From: Rudaeicoccus suwonensis
Lineage (GTDB): Bacteria > Actinomycetota > Actinomycetes > Actinomycetales > Dermatophilaceae
Assembly: GCF_007829035.1 (NCBI RefSeq)
Contig: NZ_VIVQ01000001.1
Coordinates: forward strand, 1,302,001-1,366,000
DNA length: 64,000 nucleotides
Direction of reading: 5' to 3'
Shown here piece after piece: positions 48,793-57,454 of this stretch (position 1 is its first letter; each line of letters begins with the position of its first letter). The notes beneath the pieces were generated by a model that had not been told where the DNA came from, ran no database searches, and saw only the letters and a list, made by a program, of their open reading frames with translations. The position numbers and the translations under genes were made by a program.

Positions 48793-48833
48793 ATCTCGAC
48801 CATGCACTCGCTGTGCCGGGGCAGCCCGGGCAC

Positions 48834-48862
48834 CCGTACGTCGCCGATTCGGCGACGTACGG
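48834..48862 (-). terminator. palindromic terminator after catalase
   Basis: CCGTACGTCGCC and GGCGACGTACGG form a 12-bp stem around GATTC, about 40 bases past the catalase stop in the leftward direction. It contains the fourth copy of the local GTCGCCGATTCGG motif, so the repeat family may itself be terminator-derived. Confidence 0.7.
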
Positions 48863-48902
48863 AGGGCGATGGCGGATACGGTGCACCTACCCGCGCAATC
48901 TC

Positions 48903-50486
48903 TTACTTGGCCGCCTGGCCGGCGGTCTCGACGAGCGGGTCCTCGACCTCCTTGGCGGCATCGGCCTCGCCGCCGGGGTTCTGCGACTTCTGACCAGCCC
49001 GCACGGCCTTCTCGATGGCATCGCCGGTCGTGCTGTCGACGTTCTTCCAGTAGTCGAAGGCGCGCTCGAGCACCGGTGACTTCACATCGCCCAGCAGGTG
49101 CCCGGCCACGGTCTCGACGAAGGCCGCGCGTTGTTCGTCGTTCCAGACCTCGCGCACGAGCATCCCGGCCTGGGTGAAGTCGTCGTCCTTCTCGCGCGGG
49201 GTGTATGCCGCACGCACCATCTCACCGTCGGTCTCCCACGACCCGTCGACCTCTCCGACCTGGTCGGAGTAGCCGCGGCCCTCGGAGTTCGGGGCGTAGA
49301 CAGGGCGGTCCTCGCCGTCGAAGTCGTAGGCCATCGGGCCGTCCTGCACGTAGCTGTTGTAGTCCTTGACTCGGGGCCTGTTCACCGGCAACTGCAGGTA
49401 GTTCGGGCCGATGCGGTAGCGCTGGGTGTCGGCATAGGCGAAGGCACGACCGAGCAGCATCTTGTCGGGAGAGAAGCCGATGCCCGGCACGATCGACGAC
49501 GGAGCGAAGGCCGCCTGCTCGATCTGGGCGAAGAAGTTGTCGGGGTTCTTGTTGAGCGTCATCTGCCCGACCTCGATCAGCGGGTAGTCGCTGTGCGGCC
49601 ACACCTTGGTCAGGTCGAACGGGTTGATCGGGTAGGTCTTGGCGTCGTCATATGGCATGACCTGCACCGACAGAGTCCAACTCGGGAAGTCACCGGCGTC
49701 GATCGCGTCGCTCAGGTCGCGACGGTGGTAGTCGGCATCCTGCCCGGCGATCCGGGTCGCCTCGTCACCGGTGAGGCCCTCGACGCCCTGGTTGCTGTGG
49801 AAGTGGTACTTCACCCAGAATTTTTCGCCGTCGGCGTTGATCCACAGGTAGGTGTGGCTGCCGTAGCCGTTCATGTGACGGAACGTCTTGGGGATGCCCC
49901 GGTCGCCCATGAGATAGGTGACCTGATGGGCGGATTCGGGATTGAGCGTCCAGAAATCCCACTGCATGTGGTTGTCCCGCAGGCCGGTCGCGGCGCGGCG
50001 CTTCTGGCTGCGGATGAAGTGCGGAAACTTCATCGTGTCGCGCACGAAGAAGATCGGGGTGTTGTTGCCGACGAGGTCGTAGTTGCCCTCGGTCGTATAG
50101 AACTTCAGCGAGAAGCCCCGCGGGTCGCGCCACGTGTCGGGGGAGCCCTGCTCACCGGCGACCGTCGAGAAACGCGCGAGCATGTCGGTCGACACGCCCT
50201 TCTGGAACAGCGCCGCCTTGGTGTACCTGCTGACGTCGTGGGTGGTCTCGAAGACACCGAAAGCGCCCGATCCCTTGGCGTGCACATTGCGCTCCGGCAC
50301 GCGCTCGCGGTTGAAGTGCGCCATCTGACTGATCAACTGCACGTCGTGCAACAGGATCGGACCATCGGCCCCGATCGTCAGGGAGTTGCGGTCACTGATC
50401 GCCGGTGCGCCGGTGTCGGTGGTCGAACCCAGCTTCGCCTCGGACGACGGCGCGGTTTCGATCGAGGGGGTGGATGAGTCGGTCAT
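48903..50486 (-). CDS. katA: catalase (monofunctional haem)
   Basis: 527-aa small-subunit catalase disproportionating H2O2. The catalytic His69 lies in [17 protein letters not shown], Asn142 in [13 protein letters not shown], and haem-ligand Tyr351 in [13 protein letters not shown]. The N-terminal 30 residues are a Ser/Thr-rich extension and the C-terminal 25 are charged, both disordered-looking. It is monocistronic, ending before a hairpin. The 236-base upstream gap shared with the VOC gene shows no certain PerR/OxyR site. Confidence 0.95.
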   Translation of the reverse strand: MTDSSTPSIETAPSSEAKLGSTTDTGAPAISDRNSLTIGADGPILLHDVQLISQMAHFNRERVPERNVHAKGSGAFGVFETTHDVSRYTKAALFQKGVSTDMLARFSTVAGEQGSPDTWRDPRGFSLKFYTTEGNYDLVGNNTPIFFVRDTMKFPHFIRSQKRRAATGLRDNHMQWDFWTLNPESAHQVTYLMGDRGIPKTFRHMNGYGSHTYLWINADGEKFWVKYHFHSNQGVEGLTGDEATRIAGQDADYHRRDLSDAIDAGDFPSWTLSVQVMPYDDAKTYPINPFDLTKVWPHSDYPLIEVGQMTLNKNPDNFFAQIEQAAFAPSSIVPGIGFSPDKMLLGRAFAYADTQRYRIGPNYLQLPVNRPRVKDYNSYVQDGPMAYDFDGEDRPVYAPNSEGRGYSDQVGEVDGSWETDGEMVRAAYTPREKDDDFTQAGMLVREVWNDEQRAAFVETVAGHLLGDVKSPVLERAFDYWKNVDSTTGDAIEKAVRAGQKSQNPGGEADAAKEVEDPLVETAGQAAK

Positions 50487-50722
50487 ACGCGGTGCTCCTC
50501 AGGTGTGGATGTGCATCCGGTCACTCCTGCGCATCGCGCAGGGCGTTCTTCAACCAATCAGCTTTTCTGGACTGAGTCAAAGGAAGGGGAGCCTACGATC
50601 GGGCATCGAGTATGGCGCGGGCGACGATGCCGCAACAGGAGTTGTGGGGCTGGCCGGCTCCGCTGCGGGTCGCGGCGTCGTGCTCGTCCGGATGCTCGGC
50701 CCGAGATGAACGGATGTGGCTC

Positions 50723-51196
50723 ATGGCTCACCTGACGACCTGCCTGTGGTTCGACGACCAGGCGGAGGAGGCGGCGCAGTTCTACCAACGGGTGCTGGGC
50801 GCGACGATCGGATCGGTCAGCCGGTGCGGCGAGGGCGGTCCGCTGCCGGCCGGCAGCGTGCTCACCGTCGAGTTCACGATCCTGGGCCAGCACTTTCTGG
50901 CGCTGAACGGCGGCCCGCTGTTCACACCCAACGAAGCCGTGTCATTTCAGATCCCGACTGACAATCAGGACGCGACGGACCGCCTCTGGGGAGAGCTGAT
51001 CGCCGATGGTGGTCAGCCCAGCCAATGTGGTTGGTGTCGGGACAGATTCGGCTTCTGGTGGCAGGTCGTGCCGACGCGCCTGCCGGAGTTGCTGAGCGAC
51101 CCTGATGCCGGCCGGGCGCAACGTGCAATGGCCGCCATGATGACGATGGGCAAGATCGACATCGCTGCGATCGAGGCTGCCGCCGGCGCGGGATGA
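50723..51196 (+). CDS. VOC family protein (PhnB-like)
   Basis: 157-aa vicinal-oxygen-chelate domain: AHLTTCLWFDDQAEEAAQFYQRVLG at the N-terminus, VEFTILGQHFLALNGGP, then DRLWGELIADGG and CGWCRDRFGFWWQVVPTRL, as in PhnB/YjdN-like proteins once labelled 3-demethylubiquinone methyltransferases. No enzymatic role is established for the group. The ATG at 50723 is placed by homology; another lies nine bases earlier. Its stop codon lies in the first of three 14-base tandem repeats. Confidence 0.83.
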   Translation: MAHLTTCLWFDDQAEEAAQFYQRVLGATIGSVSRCGEGGPLPAGSVLTVEFTILGQHFLALNGGPLFTPNEAVSFQIPTDNQDATDRLWGELIADGGQPSQCGWCRDRFGFWWQVVPTRLPELLSDPDAGRAQRAMAAMMTMGKIDIAAIEAAAGAG

Positions 51197-51232
51197 GTCG
51201 GCCGGGATGAGTCGACGCGGATGAGTCGGCGA
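51191..51232 (+). repeat. three tandem 14-bp repeats (GGATGAGTCG core)
   Basis: GGATGAGTCG recurs at 51191, 51205 and 51219 with a period of exactly 14. The first unit with its flank, GGATGAGTCGGCCGGG, is identical to the first 16 bases of the RNase P RNA gene at 14966. It overlaps the VOC stop codon and ends about 90 bases before the MFS start. Confidence 0.75.
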
Positions 51233-51324
51233 GGCTGCCGGGAAAAGAAGTGGCGTCAACTATTTCGATATGGAAGTATTGAGGGCACCGCCATCGCCGA
51301 CGCCTTCGTGGGAGTGACTTCCGC

Positions 51325-52521
51325 ATGTCCATTCAGCCGTACCAGCGTGTCCTGAGCATCACCGACGCCCGCCGGGTGCTGCTGCTGGGCTTCCTGCTGC
51401 GGATCCCGATCTTCTCCGCGGGCGTGATTCTCACTCTGCACGTCGTCGGCGCACTGCACCGCTCGTATGCCGATGCCGGTCTCGTCGCCGCCGGCGCGAC
51501 GATCGCCATCGCGATCTCCGGCCCCTGGCGGGGGCGCCTGCTCGATCGCATGGGTCTGCGGCGGGTGGTCCTGCCGTCCCTGCTCGTCAGCGGCGTCTGC
51601 TGGGCGGTGGCGCCGTTCGTCGGTTACTGGGCGTTGCTCGTACTCGCAACGATCGCAGGCCTTTTCGTCGTTCCGACCTTCTCCATCATCCGGCAGGGAG
51701 TCATCGCCGCGGTGCCGGACCCCGATCGCCGTACCGCGCTGTCGTTGGACGGCATGGTCGTCGAGTTGTCGTTCATGATCGGCCCGATCCTCGTGGTCTG
51801 GCTGGCGACCTTCATCGACACCGCCTGGGTGCTTTTCGGCATCGAGATGGTCGGTGTCGTCGTCGGCGCACTGCTGTGGTGGGCGAACCCACCGTTGCGG
51901 TCCGCCTCCACCGATGCGGCCGATGCCGCCGCGGAGCGGGTGCCGCGCTCGTCGTGGTTCCGTCCCGCCTTCGTGGCCATCTGTGCCGCCGCGGCTGCCG
52001 CGACCATCGTGCTCGCGGGCAGCGACGTCGGCATCGTGGCCGCCGTGCGGCATTTCGACGCCGTCGACGAGATGGGCATCGTGCTGGTGCCATGGGGTGC
52101 CGGATCATTGTTGGGCGGGCTGATCTACGGCGCGCTGTCGCGGCCGATACAGCCGTTCCTGCTGCTGGGTGGCCTGGCGGTGGTGACCGCGCCGATGGCG
52201 TTCGCCGACGGAATCTGGTCGCTCGCCGCGCTGTCGCTGCTCGCCGGTCTGTTCTGCGCGCCCACGATCACAGCCACCGTGGATGCGGTGAGTCAGGTCG
52301 TTCCGGCCGCCGCCCGCGGTGAGGCGATGGGCTGGCACGGTTCCTTCATGACGGCCGGTTCGGCGCTGGGTGCTCCCGTCGCGGGGGCTGCCATCGACAG
52401 CTGGACCTTCCGCGGTGGTTTCGTCTCCGTCGCGGTGGTCGGCGTGGTCATCGCTGCGGCGGGAGCCGTCGCGATGCAGCTGCGGCAGCGGGTGCGCGAC
52501 TCCCACGTGCTCGTGGCCTGA
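51325..52521 (+). CDS. MFS transporter (paralogue type of the 22058 gene)
   Basis: 398-aa, about 12 membrane segments. Loop 2-3 has GRLLDRMGLRRVV, and ALSLDGMVVELSFMIGPILV parallels the [20 protein letters not shown] stretch of the earlier MFS, showing the same subfamily. Cargo unknown. GGGAG stands about nine bases before the ATG. The leader contains an imperfect dyad around TTTCGATATGGAA (51266-51278) that could be an operator. Confidence 0.82.
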   Translation: MSIQPYQRVLSITDARRVLLLGFLLRIPIFSAGVILTLHVVGALHRSYADAGLVAAGATIAIAISGPWRGRLLDRMGLRRVVLPSLLVSGVCWAVAPFVGYWALLVLATIAGLFVVPTFSIIRQGVIAAVPDPDRRTALSLDGMVVELSFMIGPILVVWLATFIDTAWVLFGIEMVGVVVGALLWWANPPLRSASTDAADAAAERVPRSSWFRPAFVAICAAAAAATIVLAGSDVGIVAAVRHFDAVDEMGIVLVPWGAGSLLGGLIYGALSRPIQPFLLLGGLAVVTAPMAFADGIWSLAALSLLAGLFCAPTITATVDAVSQVVPAAARGEAMGWHGSFMTAGSALGAPVAGAAIDSWTFRGGFVSVAVVGVVIAAAGAVAMQLRQRVRDSHVLVA

Positions 52522-52599
52522 TCTGAGCGACCGCATCCGGCCGATCAGCTCATCCGCTCGGCGCCGCGTCTGTCGGTGGTGGCATCTAGGCTGCACGTC

Positions 52600-53823
52600 G
52601 TGACATCGGATTCGCTCAGCGTTGCCCAAGCGCGCCGGATCGCGTTGGCTGCACAGGGTTTTCGCGATCGTCGCCATGATCGACCGACCATGCGGACCCT
52701 CATGCGTGCGGTCGACCGCACCGGCCTGCTGCAGATCGATTCGGTCAACGTGCTCCAGCGTGCCCACTTCATGCCCCTGCTGTCGCGCATGGGGCCGTAT
52801 GACGTGGCTCTGCTCGAGCGTGCGGCGCAGCGCCGGCCGCGTCGGCTGGTGGAGTACTGGGCGCACTGTGCGGCATACATGCCGGTCGAACTCTGGCCGG
52901 TGATGTATCACCGGATGGCCGACTACGCAGCGCGCGGCCACGCCTGGGTCGGCCTGCCGGACCAGCCCGGTTTGCCCGAAGCACTGTTGGCGACGATCAC
53001 CGAGGACGGACCCGCGACCGCACGTGATCTCGACGACGGGCTGCCCCGCACACGCAACAACTGGGGCTGGAACTGGTCGGCCACCAAGGGGGCCTTGGAG
53101 TACCTGTTCTTCGCGGGCAGGCTCTCGGTCGCGCGACGCAATACGGCCTTCGAGCGCGTCTACGACCTGCCCGAGCGGGTGATCCCACCCGATGTGCTGG
53201 CGATGCCGGTGCCGAGCGTGGCGGATGCCACCACCGAGCTCATCCGACGAGCGGCGCGCTCGTACGGCGTCGCCACCGAGTTCGACCTGCGTGACTACTT
53301 CCGGCTGCAGACGTCCAAGGTCCACCAGCCGCACCTCAAGCCGGCGATCCAGTCACTCGTCGATTCCGGCGAACTCACGCCGGTGTCCGTCGAGGGATGG
53401 CGACACCAGGCCTATCTGCACCGCGACGCCGCGCTGCCGCGTCGGATCGAAGCCCAGGCGCTGCTGAGTCCGTTCGACCCGGTGGTCTGGGAGCGTCGCC
53501 GCACCGAGTCGCTGTTCGACTTCCAGTACCGCATCGAGATCTACGTCCCCGAGGCCAAACGCGTGCACGGCTACTACGTACTGCCGTTCCTGCTGGGCGA
53601 TCGCATCGTGGCCCGCGTCGATCTGAAAGCCGACCGGCACGCCGGTGTGCTGCGGGTCCAGGGCACGTATGCCGAGCCGCACGCTCCCGGGCACACGGCG
53701 ACGGCGCTGGCGCAGTCCCTCGGCGAACTGGCGCAGTGGCTGGATCTTGATGCGATCGAGGTCAATCCCCGCGGTGATCTGGCGCCGGCACTCACTCGGG
53801 CCGTCATACCGATCGCCGGGTGA
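52600..53823 (+). CDS. YcaQ/AlkX-type winged-helix DNA glycosylase
   Basis: 407 aa of the HTH_42 family, related to E. coli YcaQ, which unhooks interstrand crosslinks and removes bulky alkylated purines, and to Streptomyces AlkZ. The catalytic Q-x-D motif is present as Gln45-Ile-Asp47 in LLQIDSVNVLQRAH. Also present are EYWAHCAAYMP and LLSPFDPVVWERRR. TAGGCT at 52587-52592, seven bases before the GTG, and no ribosome site point to a leaderless mRNA. Confidence 0.86.
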   Translation: MTSDSLSVAQARRIALAAQGFRDRRHDRPTMRTLMRAVDRTGLLQIDSVNVLQRAHFMPLLSRMGPYDVALLERAAQRRPRRLVEYWAHCAAYMPVELWPVMYHRMADYAARGHAWVGLPDQPGLPEALLATITEDGPATARDLDDGLPRTRNNWGWNWSATKGALEYLFFAGRLSVARRNTAFERVYDLPERVIPPDVLAMPVPSVADATTELIRRAARSYGVATEFDLRDYFRLQTSKVHQPHLKPAIQSLVDSGELTPVSVEGWRHQAYLHRDAALPRRIEAQALLSPFDPVVWERRRTESLFDFQYRIEIYVPEAKRVHGYYVLPFLLGDRIVARVDLKADRHAGVLRVQGTYAEPHAPGHTATALAQSLGELAQWLDLDAIEVNPRGDLAPALTRAVIPIAG

Positions 53824-53838
53824 CCTGCGTTCGGACGC

Positions 53839-53872
53839 TGTCCCCGCCCGGGCTGCGGGTGCGGCAGGGACA
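53839..53872. terminator. weak hairpin between convergent YcaQ and protease genes
   Basis: TGTCCC and GGGACA enclose a 22-base G/C-rich segment that can pair further with a bulge (CGCCCG with CGGGTGCG). It lies 16 bases after the YcaQ stop and 58 after the protease stop. Suggestive only. Confidence 0.4.
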
Positions 53873-53930
53873 ACGCCCGATGCGGTCTTCAGGAAGTCCG
53901 GTCACGCGAGTCCGGTCGGCAGGTGCGCGG

Positions 53931-54737
53931 TCAGCAGCCGTCGCTGCCGGCGACGGGCAGCACGTCTCCTTTGCGCGACCAGATGGCGCGCTGGATCAGG
54001 CGCTGCACGTCCCAGCTGAATCGTGACGAATACGACGTGTATTCATAACAGCCACCCTGGTGCAGTCCACCGATGACGCCGACCACCGACTCCTTGTTGC
54101 CGTGCCAGACCAGCCACGGACTGCCACTGCTGCCGTTGACGTAGCCGTGGCAGTTGAACGACGGATAACCCGCGGTCCAATAGGTCGGCACAGTGCAGCT
54201 GACGGCTGTCTGGGCGCCGTCGTTGTAGGCGATGTCGTCGATCTGCTGCCCGGTCCTCGGGGCCCAGCCGACGGTTGCGGCCCCGGCGACCGACTGCAGG
54301 GTCCGCCACGTGCCGTTGATCTTCTGCGGTGCGACCTTGAGGATGGCCACGTCCTGCTGGGTGTTGCCGTGGTCGCGCCACCCGCGCAGGGCGTATGCCG
54401 CCGTCACCGTCCAGACTCCCTCCGGGGTCGATCCCTGGCTCCAATCGGGCGCGAAGGTCCACCCGGCGACGGTGCCCGAGACACAGTGCGCCGCGGTCAT
54501 GACAAGGTCACCGGCGGGCGAGGAGATGACCGTGCCGGTGCACGCGTGATCGGGGGAACCTGGCGGGAAGAGTGCGCCGACGAATGGCGACCCGGCGCTC
54601 TGCGTTGCGGTCGGCGTGCCAGGGGGTGCACCTGCGGCGTCGGCATAGGCGGCCGCCGTTCCGAAGGCGGTCACCACGATTGTTGTGAGGCTGACGAGAG
54701 CCAGACGCGCGGGGGAGAACTTCTTGAACGGGCGCAT
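53931..54737 (-). CDS. secreted trypsin-like serine protease
   Basis: 268 aa with a Sec signal peptide ([26 protein letters not shown]...AYA, cleavage near 32). The chymotrypsin-fold triad is visible as His84 in MTAAHC, Asp129 in QQDVAILKV and Ser204 in NGSSGSPWL, where the usual GDSGGP is altered to GSSGSP. Four cysteines could form two disulfides. It resembles extracellular V8/trypsin-like proteases of actinobacteria with unknown targets. Transcribed divergently from the infC leader. Confidence 0.88.
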   Translation of the reverse strand: MRPFKKFSPARLALVSLTTIVVTAFGTAAAYADAAGAPPGTPTATQSAGSPFVGALFPPGSPDHACTGTVISSPAGDLVMTAAHCVSGTVAGWTFAPDWSQGSTPEGVWTVTAAYALRGWRDHGNTQQDVAILKVAPQKINGTWRTLQSVAGAATVGWAPRTGQQIDDIAYNDGAQTAVSCTVPTYWTAGYPSFNCHGYVNGSSGSPWLVWHGNKESVVGVIGGLHQGGCYEYTSYSSRFSWDVQRLIQRAIWSRKGDVLPVAGSDGC

Positions 54738-55189
54738 GTGCTGCCATCCTTGGGGGAGGTTGGTGTTGTCGCGTGATTCAGCGGAACCTTCGGCAAGCTA
54801 GGGGGAGCCGTGCAACGGTCGCCATCCGCAACGCGGCGATCCCAGGGATTTGCCAGGTTGTCGCCGCCAGCCCCGATTTCCGGGAATGGCGCACGTCCTG
54901 TTACCGTTGTGGTCACCGATCGGGCTGCCTGATGCAGGCCGATATGCAAAGAGAAGCTCCAGTGCTTCCACCCGAGACGGCAGGCATGCCGCCGGGTACC
55001 CGGTCTCGCAGAGGGTGCGAGATGTCGCGGCGTCCAGGCGCTCAGCGGCGTCATACACCTGCGGAGCTTGGCACACGTGCCGATCACCCGCTCTGCGTCG
55101 CTTGCGCTGAAGGCTTCTCGTTGCACCACAAGGTGGCGAGGAGCCTTTCTTCGTCTCCGCAGGTTTTCACGCACGACGAAGGAGCAGAC
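54738..55189 (+). other. infC leader / divergent intergenic region
   Basis: 452 bases between the protease and infC starts. No credible gene: frames reading into infC lack homology before residue 1 of IF3. The right part is a likely long 5' leader with a terminator-like hairpin 43 bases upstream of the start, in keeping with regulated infC-rpmI-rplT operons. The left part must hold the protease promoter; none is clear. Confidence 0.6.
55110..55147 (+). promoter_or_regulatory. attenuator-like hairpin in the infC leader
   Basis: AAGGCTTCTCG pairs with CGAGGAGCCTT (11 bp, one G-U pair). Inside is a second stem, CACC/GGTG, with loop ACAA. TCTTCGTCTCC, a pyrimidine tract, follows at once. The shape is that of a Rho-independent terminator lying 31 bases before the infC ribosome site, suitable for attenuation. 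Which protein or signal controls it is unknown. Confidence 0.6.
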
Positions 55190-55798
55190 ATCAGCGCTGA
55201 GCCCCGTATCAATGACCGCATCCGGGTTCCGGAAGTGCGGTTGGTTGGGCCGAACGGTGAGCAGGTCGGCATTGTGCGCGTCGAGGACGCGCTGCGACTT
55301 GCAGCAGAGGCAGACCTCGACCTGGTCGAGGTCGCGCCGATGGCGAAGCCCCCCGTGGCGAAACTCATGGACTACGGCAAATTCAAGTACGAAGCCGCCA
55401 TGAAGGCCCGTGAGGCACGCAAGAACCAGGTCAACACCGTCATCAAGGAGATCAAGCTCCGACCGAAGATCGACCCGCACGACTACGGCACCAAAAAGGG
55501 CCACGTCGAGCGCTTCCTCTCGGCCGGTGACAAGGTCAAGGTGACGATCATGTTCCGAGGCCGCGAGCAGTCGCGCCCGGAGCTCGGTTTCCGGTTGTTG
55601 CAGCGACTCGCCGAGGACGTCCAGGAGTTGGGCTTCGTCGAGAGCTCGCCCAAGCAGGACGGCCGCAACATGATCATGGTGCTGGGCCCGACGAAGAAGA
55701 AGGCCGAGGCCAGGGCTGAGGGCCGTCGTCGACGCGAGCAGGCAGACGCTGCTGCGGCACCCGCCGAGGAAGCCCCGGCAGCAGCCGACGCCGGCTGA
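55190..55798 (+). CDS. infC: translation initiation factor IF-3 (AUC start codon)
   Basis: 202-aa IF-3 which checks start-codon pairing on the 30S subunit. The protein matches homologues from [20 protein letters not shown] onward, through [11 protein letters not shown], the linker, [15 protein letters not shown] and the C-terminal fold. An Ala/Glu-rich tail of about 25 residues is added. There is no ATG, GTG or TTG at the homologous position; an ATC at 55190 with GAAGGAG five bases upstream is the start, the same rare-start logic that lets IF-3 repress its own synthesis in E. coli. Confidence 0.88.
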   Translation: MSAEPRINDRIRVPEVRLVGPNGEQVGIVRVEDALRLAAEADLDLVEVAPMAKPPVAKLMDYGKFKYEAAMKAREARKNQVNTVIKEIKLRPKIDPHDYGTKKGHVERFLSAGDKVKVTIMFRGREQSRPELGFRLLQRLAEDVQELGFVESSPKQDGRNMIMVLGPTKKKAEARAEGRRRREQADAAAAPAEEAPAAADAG

Positions 55799-55891
55799 GC
55801 CAGGACAAGACCAGATGGCCTTTCGGGGTCATCGAGTGAAGAGCATCGCCGGTGCGGCGATCAGACACCACGCAATGAAGGAGATCGGCTG

Positions 55892-56086
55892 ATGCCGAAG
55901 ATGAAGACCCACAGTGGCGCCAAGAAGCGCTTCAAGATCAGCGGGTCGGGCAAGGTCATCCGGCAGCGTGCACGTCACGTGCACAAGTTCCAGGAGCGCT
56001 CCAGCAGCGCTGCCCGCCGCCTGGTGCCGGACGTCGAGGCGACCAAGGCCGACAGCAAGAAGATCAAGAAGCTCCTGGGCAAGTAA
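55892..56086 (+). CDS. rpmI: 50S ribosomal protein L35
   Basis: 64 aa, very basic, with the standard sequence MPKMKTHSGAKKRFKISGSG and C-terminal KKIKKLLGK. AAGGAG precedes the ATG. It lies 93 bases after infC in the conserved infC-rpmI-rplT order. Confidence 0.98.
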   Translation: MPKMKTHSGAKKRFKISGSGKVIRQRARHVHKFQERSSSAARRLVPDVEATKADSKKIKKLLGK

Positions 56087-56129
56087 GCCCTCGTTTCACC
56101 ACATACCACTGATATAGAAGGAGATTCAC

Positions 56130-56519
56130 GTGGCACGCGTGAAGCGGGCGGTCAACGCCCAGAAGAAGCGCCGCACAGTTCTTGAGCAGGCCAGCGGCTA
56201 CCGCGGACAGCGTTCGCGTCTCTACCGCAAGGCCAAGGAGCAGGTAACCCACAGCATGGGTTACAGCTACCGTGACCGCCGTGCGCGCAAGGGCGACTTC
56301 CGTCGCCTCTGGATCCAGCGCATCAACGCCGGCGCCCGCGCCAACGGCATGACCTACAACCGATTCATCCAGGGCCTGAAGGCCGCTGAGATCGAGGTCG
56401 ACCGCCGTATGCTCGCCGAGCTGGCCGTCAACGACGCCCCCGCCTTTGCGGCGCTCGTCGAGATCGCCAAGGCGAACGTGCCGGCAGCTGCGGACGCCGC
56501 GTCCGACGCCGTTGCCTGA
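56130..56519 (+). CDS. rplT: 50S ribosomal protein L20
   Basis: 129 aa binding 23S rRNA early in assembly. It has [23 protein letters not shown] at the N-terminus and [19 protein letters not shown] in the globular part, plus a short Ala-rich tail ([13 protein letters not shown]). It starts with GTG after AGAAGGAG. In other bacteria L20 represses this operon. Confidence 0.98.
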   Translation: MARVKRAVNAQKKRRTVLEQASGYRGQRSRLYRKAKEQVTHSMGYSYRDRRARKGDFRRLWIQRINAGARANGMTYNRFIQGLKAAEIEVDRRMLAELAVNDAPAFAALVEIAKANVPAAADAASDAVA

Positions 56520-56559
56520 GCACCGCACCAGTAGTCACCTTCGTAACGCCGGCCGAGCC

Positions 56560-57366
56560 GTGCCCGCCGTCCTGACCAACCCGCGCGCTGAGCGGGTCAA
56601 GGACATCCGGGCGCTCGGCCGGCGTTCGGCGCGTGAGCGCTCCGGCCGGTTCGTCGTCGACGGCCCGCAGGGCGTGCGTGAGGCGCTGCGGTTCGCCCCG
56701 CAGACCGTCACCGAGCTGTATGCCGAGGAGGGGTCCCGGCATACCGAACTTCTCGACCTCGCCCGCGATGCCGACATCCCGGTGTTCCGGTGCGACGCTG
56801 CCGTGATGGCCGCTTTGGTCGACACCCAGCACCCCCAGGGCATTGCCGCCGTCTGTCGACCGGTCGATGTATCGCTGGATCGGGCGCTCGCCGATTTGGG
56901 CGGATTCGTCGTCGTGCTCGCCAACGTGCGCGATCCGGGCAACGCGGGCACCGTCATACGCGGCGCCGACGCTGCCGGGGCGAAGGCTGTGATCCTGAGC
57001 GCGGCCAGCGTCGACCTGTACAACCCCAAGGTGGTGCGCTCGACGGCTGGCTCGTTGTGGCATCTGCCGATCGCCGTCGGCGCCGAGATCGAGCAGATCG
57101 TCGCCGCCTGCCAGGCCGCCGGCCGCCGGGTGCTGGCCGCCGACGGAGCTGGCACAACCCTGCTCCCCGATGCCGATCTGAGCAACCCGCACGCATGGCT
57201 GATGGGCAACGAGGCATGGGGCTTGGAGCAAGTCACCCGTGATCTCTGCGACGACGTGGTGCGGGTGCCCATCCACGGTCATGCGGAGTCCCTGAACCTC
57301 GCGATGGCAGCGACTGTCTGCGTCTACGCGAGCGCCGCAGCTGCCACGCGCGTCGAGCGCGCCTGA
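56560..57366 (+). CDS. TrmH/SpoU-family RNA 2'-O-methyltransferase
   Basis: 268-aa SPOUT enzyme with an N-terminal substrate-binding domain (RSARERSGRFVVDGPQGVREAL) and a knotted SAM site. Motif 1 is LANVRDPGNAGTVIRGADAAGA, motif 2 WLMGNEAWGL and motif 3 VRVPIHGHAESLNLAMAAT. It probably methylates rRNA or tRNA ribose; the exact nucleotide is unknown. GTG start 40 bases after rplT; it commonly stands between rplT and pheS in actinobacteria. Confidence 0.9.
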   Translation: MPAVLTNPRAERVKDIRALGRRSARERSGRFVVDGPQGVREALRFAPQTVTELYAEEGSRHTELLDLARDADIPVFRCDAAVMAALVDTQHPQGIAAVCRPVDVSLDRALADLGGFVVVLANVRDPGNAGTVIRGADAAGAKAVILSAASVDLYNPKVVRSTAGSLWHLPIAVGAEIEQIVAACQAAGRRVLAADGAGTTLLPDADLSNPHAWLMGNEAWGLEQVTRDLCDDVVRVPIHGHAESLNLAMAATVCVYASAAAATRVERA

Positions 57367-57454
57367 GCTGCCTTCGGCGTCGTCGACGGTGGCCGCCGGC
57401 TTTGCAGCTTTCCGCCCGAATTCACTTTGACCGGCCCCACTAGACTCGGGCACC

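Noticed and set aside
50612-50722. N-terminal extension of the VOC protein from ATG 50612
   Set aside because: The extra 37 residues have no VOC similarity; the domain starts at AHLTTCLWFDD, so the ATG at 50723 is preferred.
51262-51285. TTTCGATATGGAA dyad before the 51325 MFS as a further site of the urate regulator
   Set aside because: The arms are similar, but the spacer is five rather than seven and the flanks differ; more likely an unrelated weak dyad.
57427-57446. TTGACC (57427-57432) as the -35 partner of the pheS -10 TAGACT
   Set aside because: The spacer is only 8 bases, far from 16-18, so the pair is not a normal promoter; only the -10 is kept.
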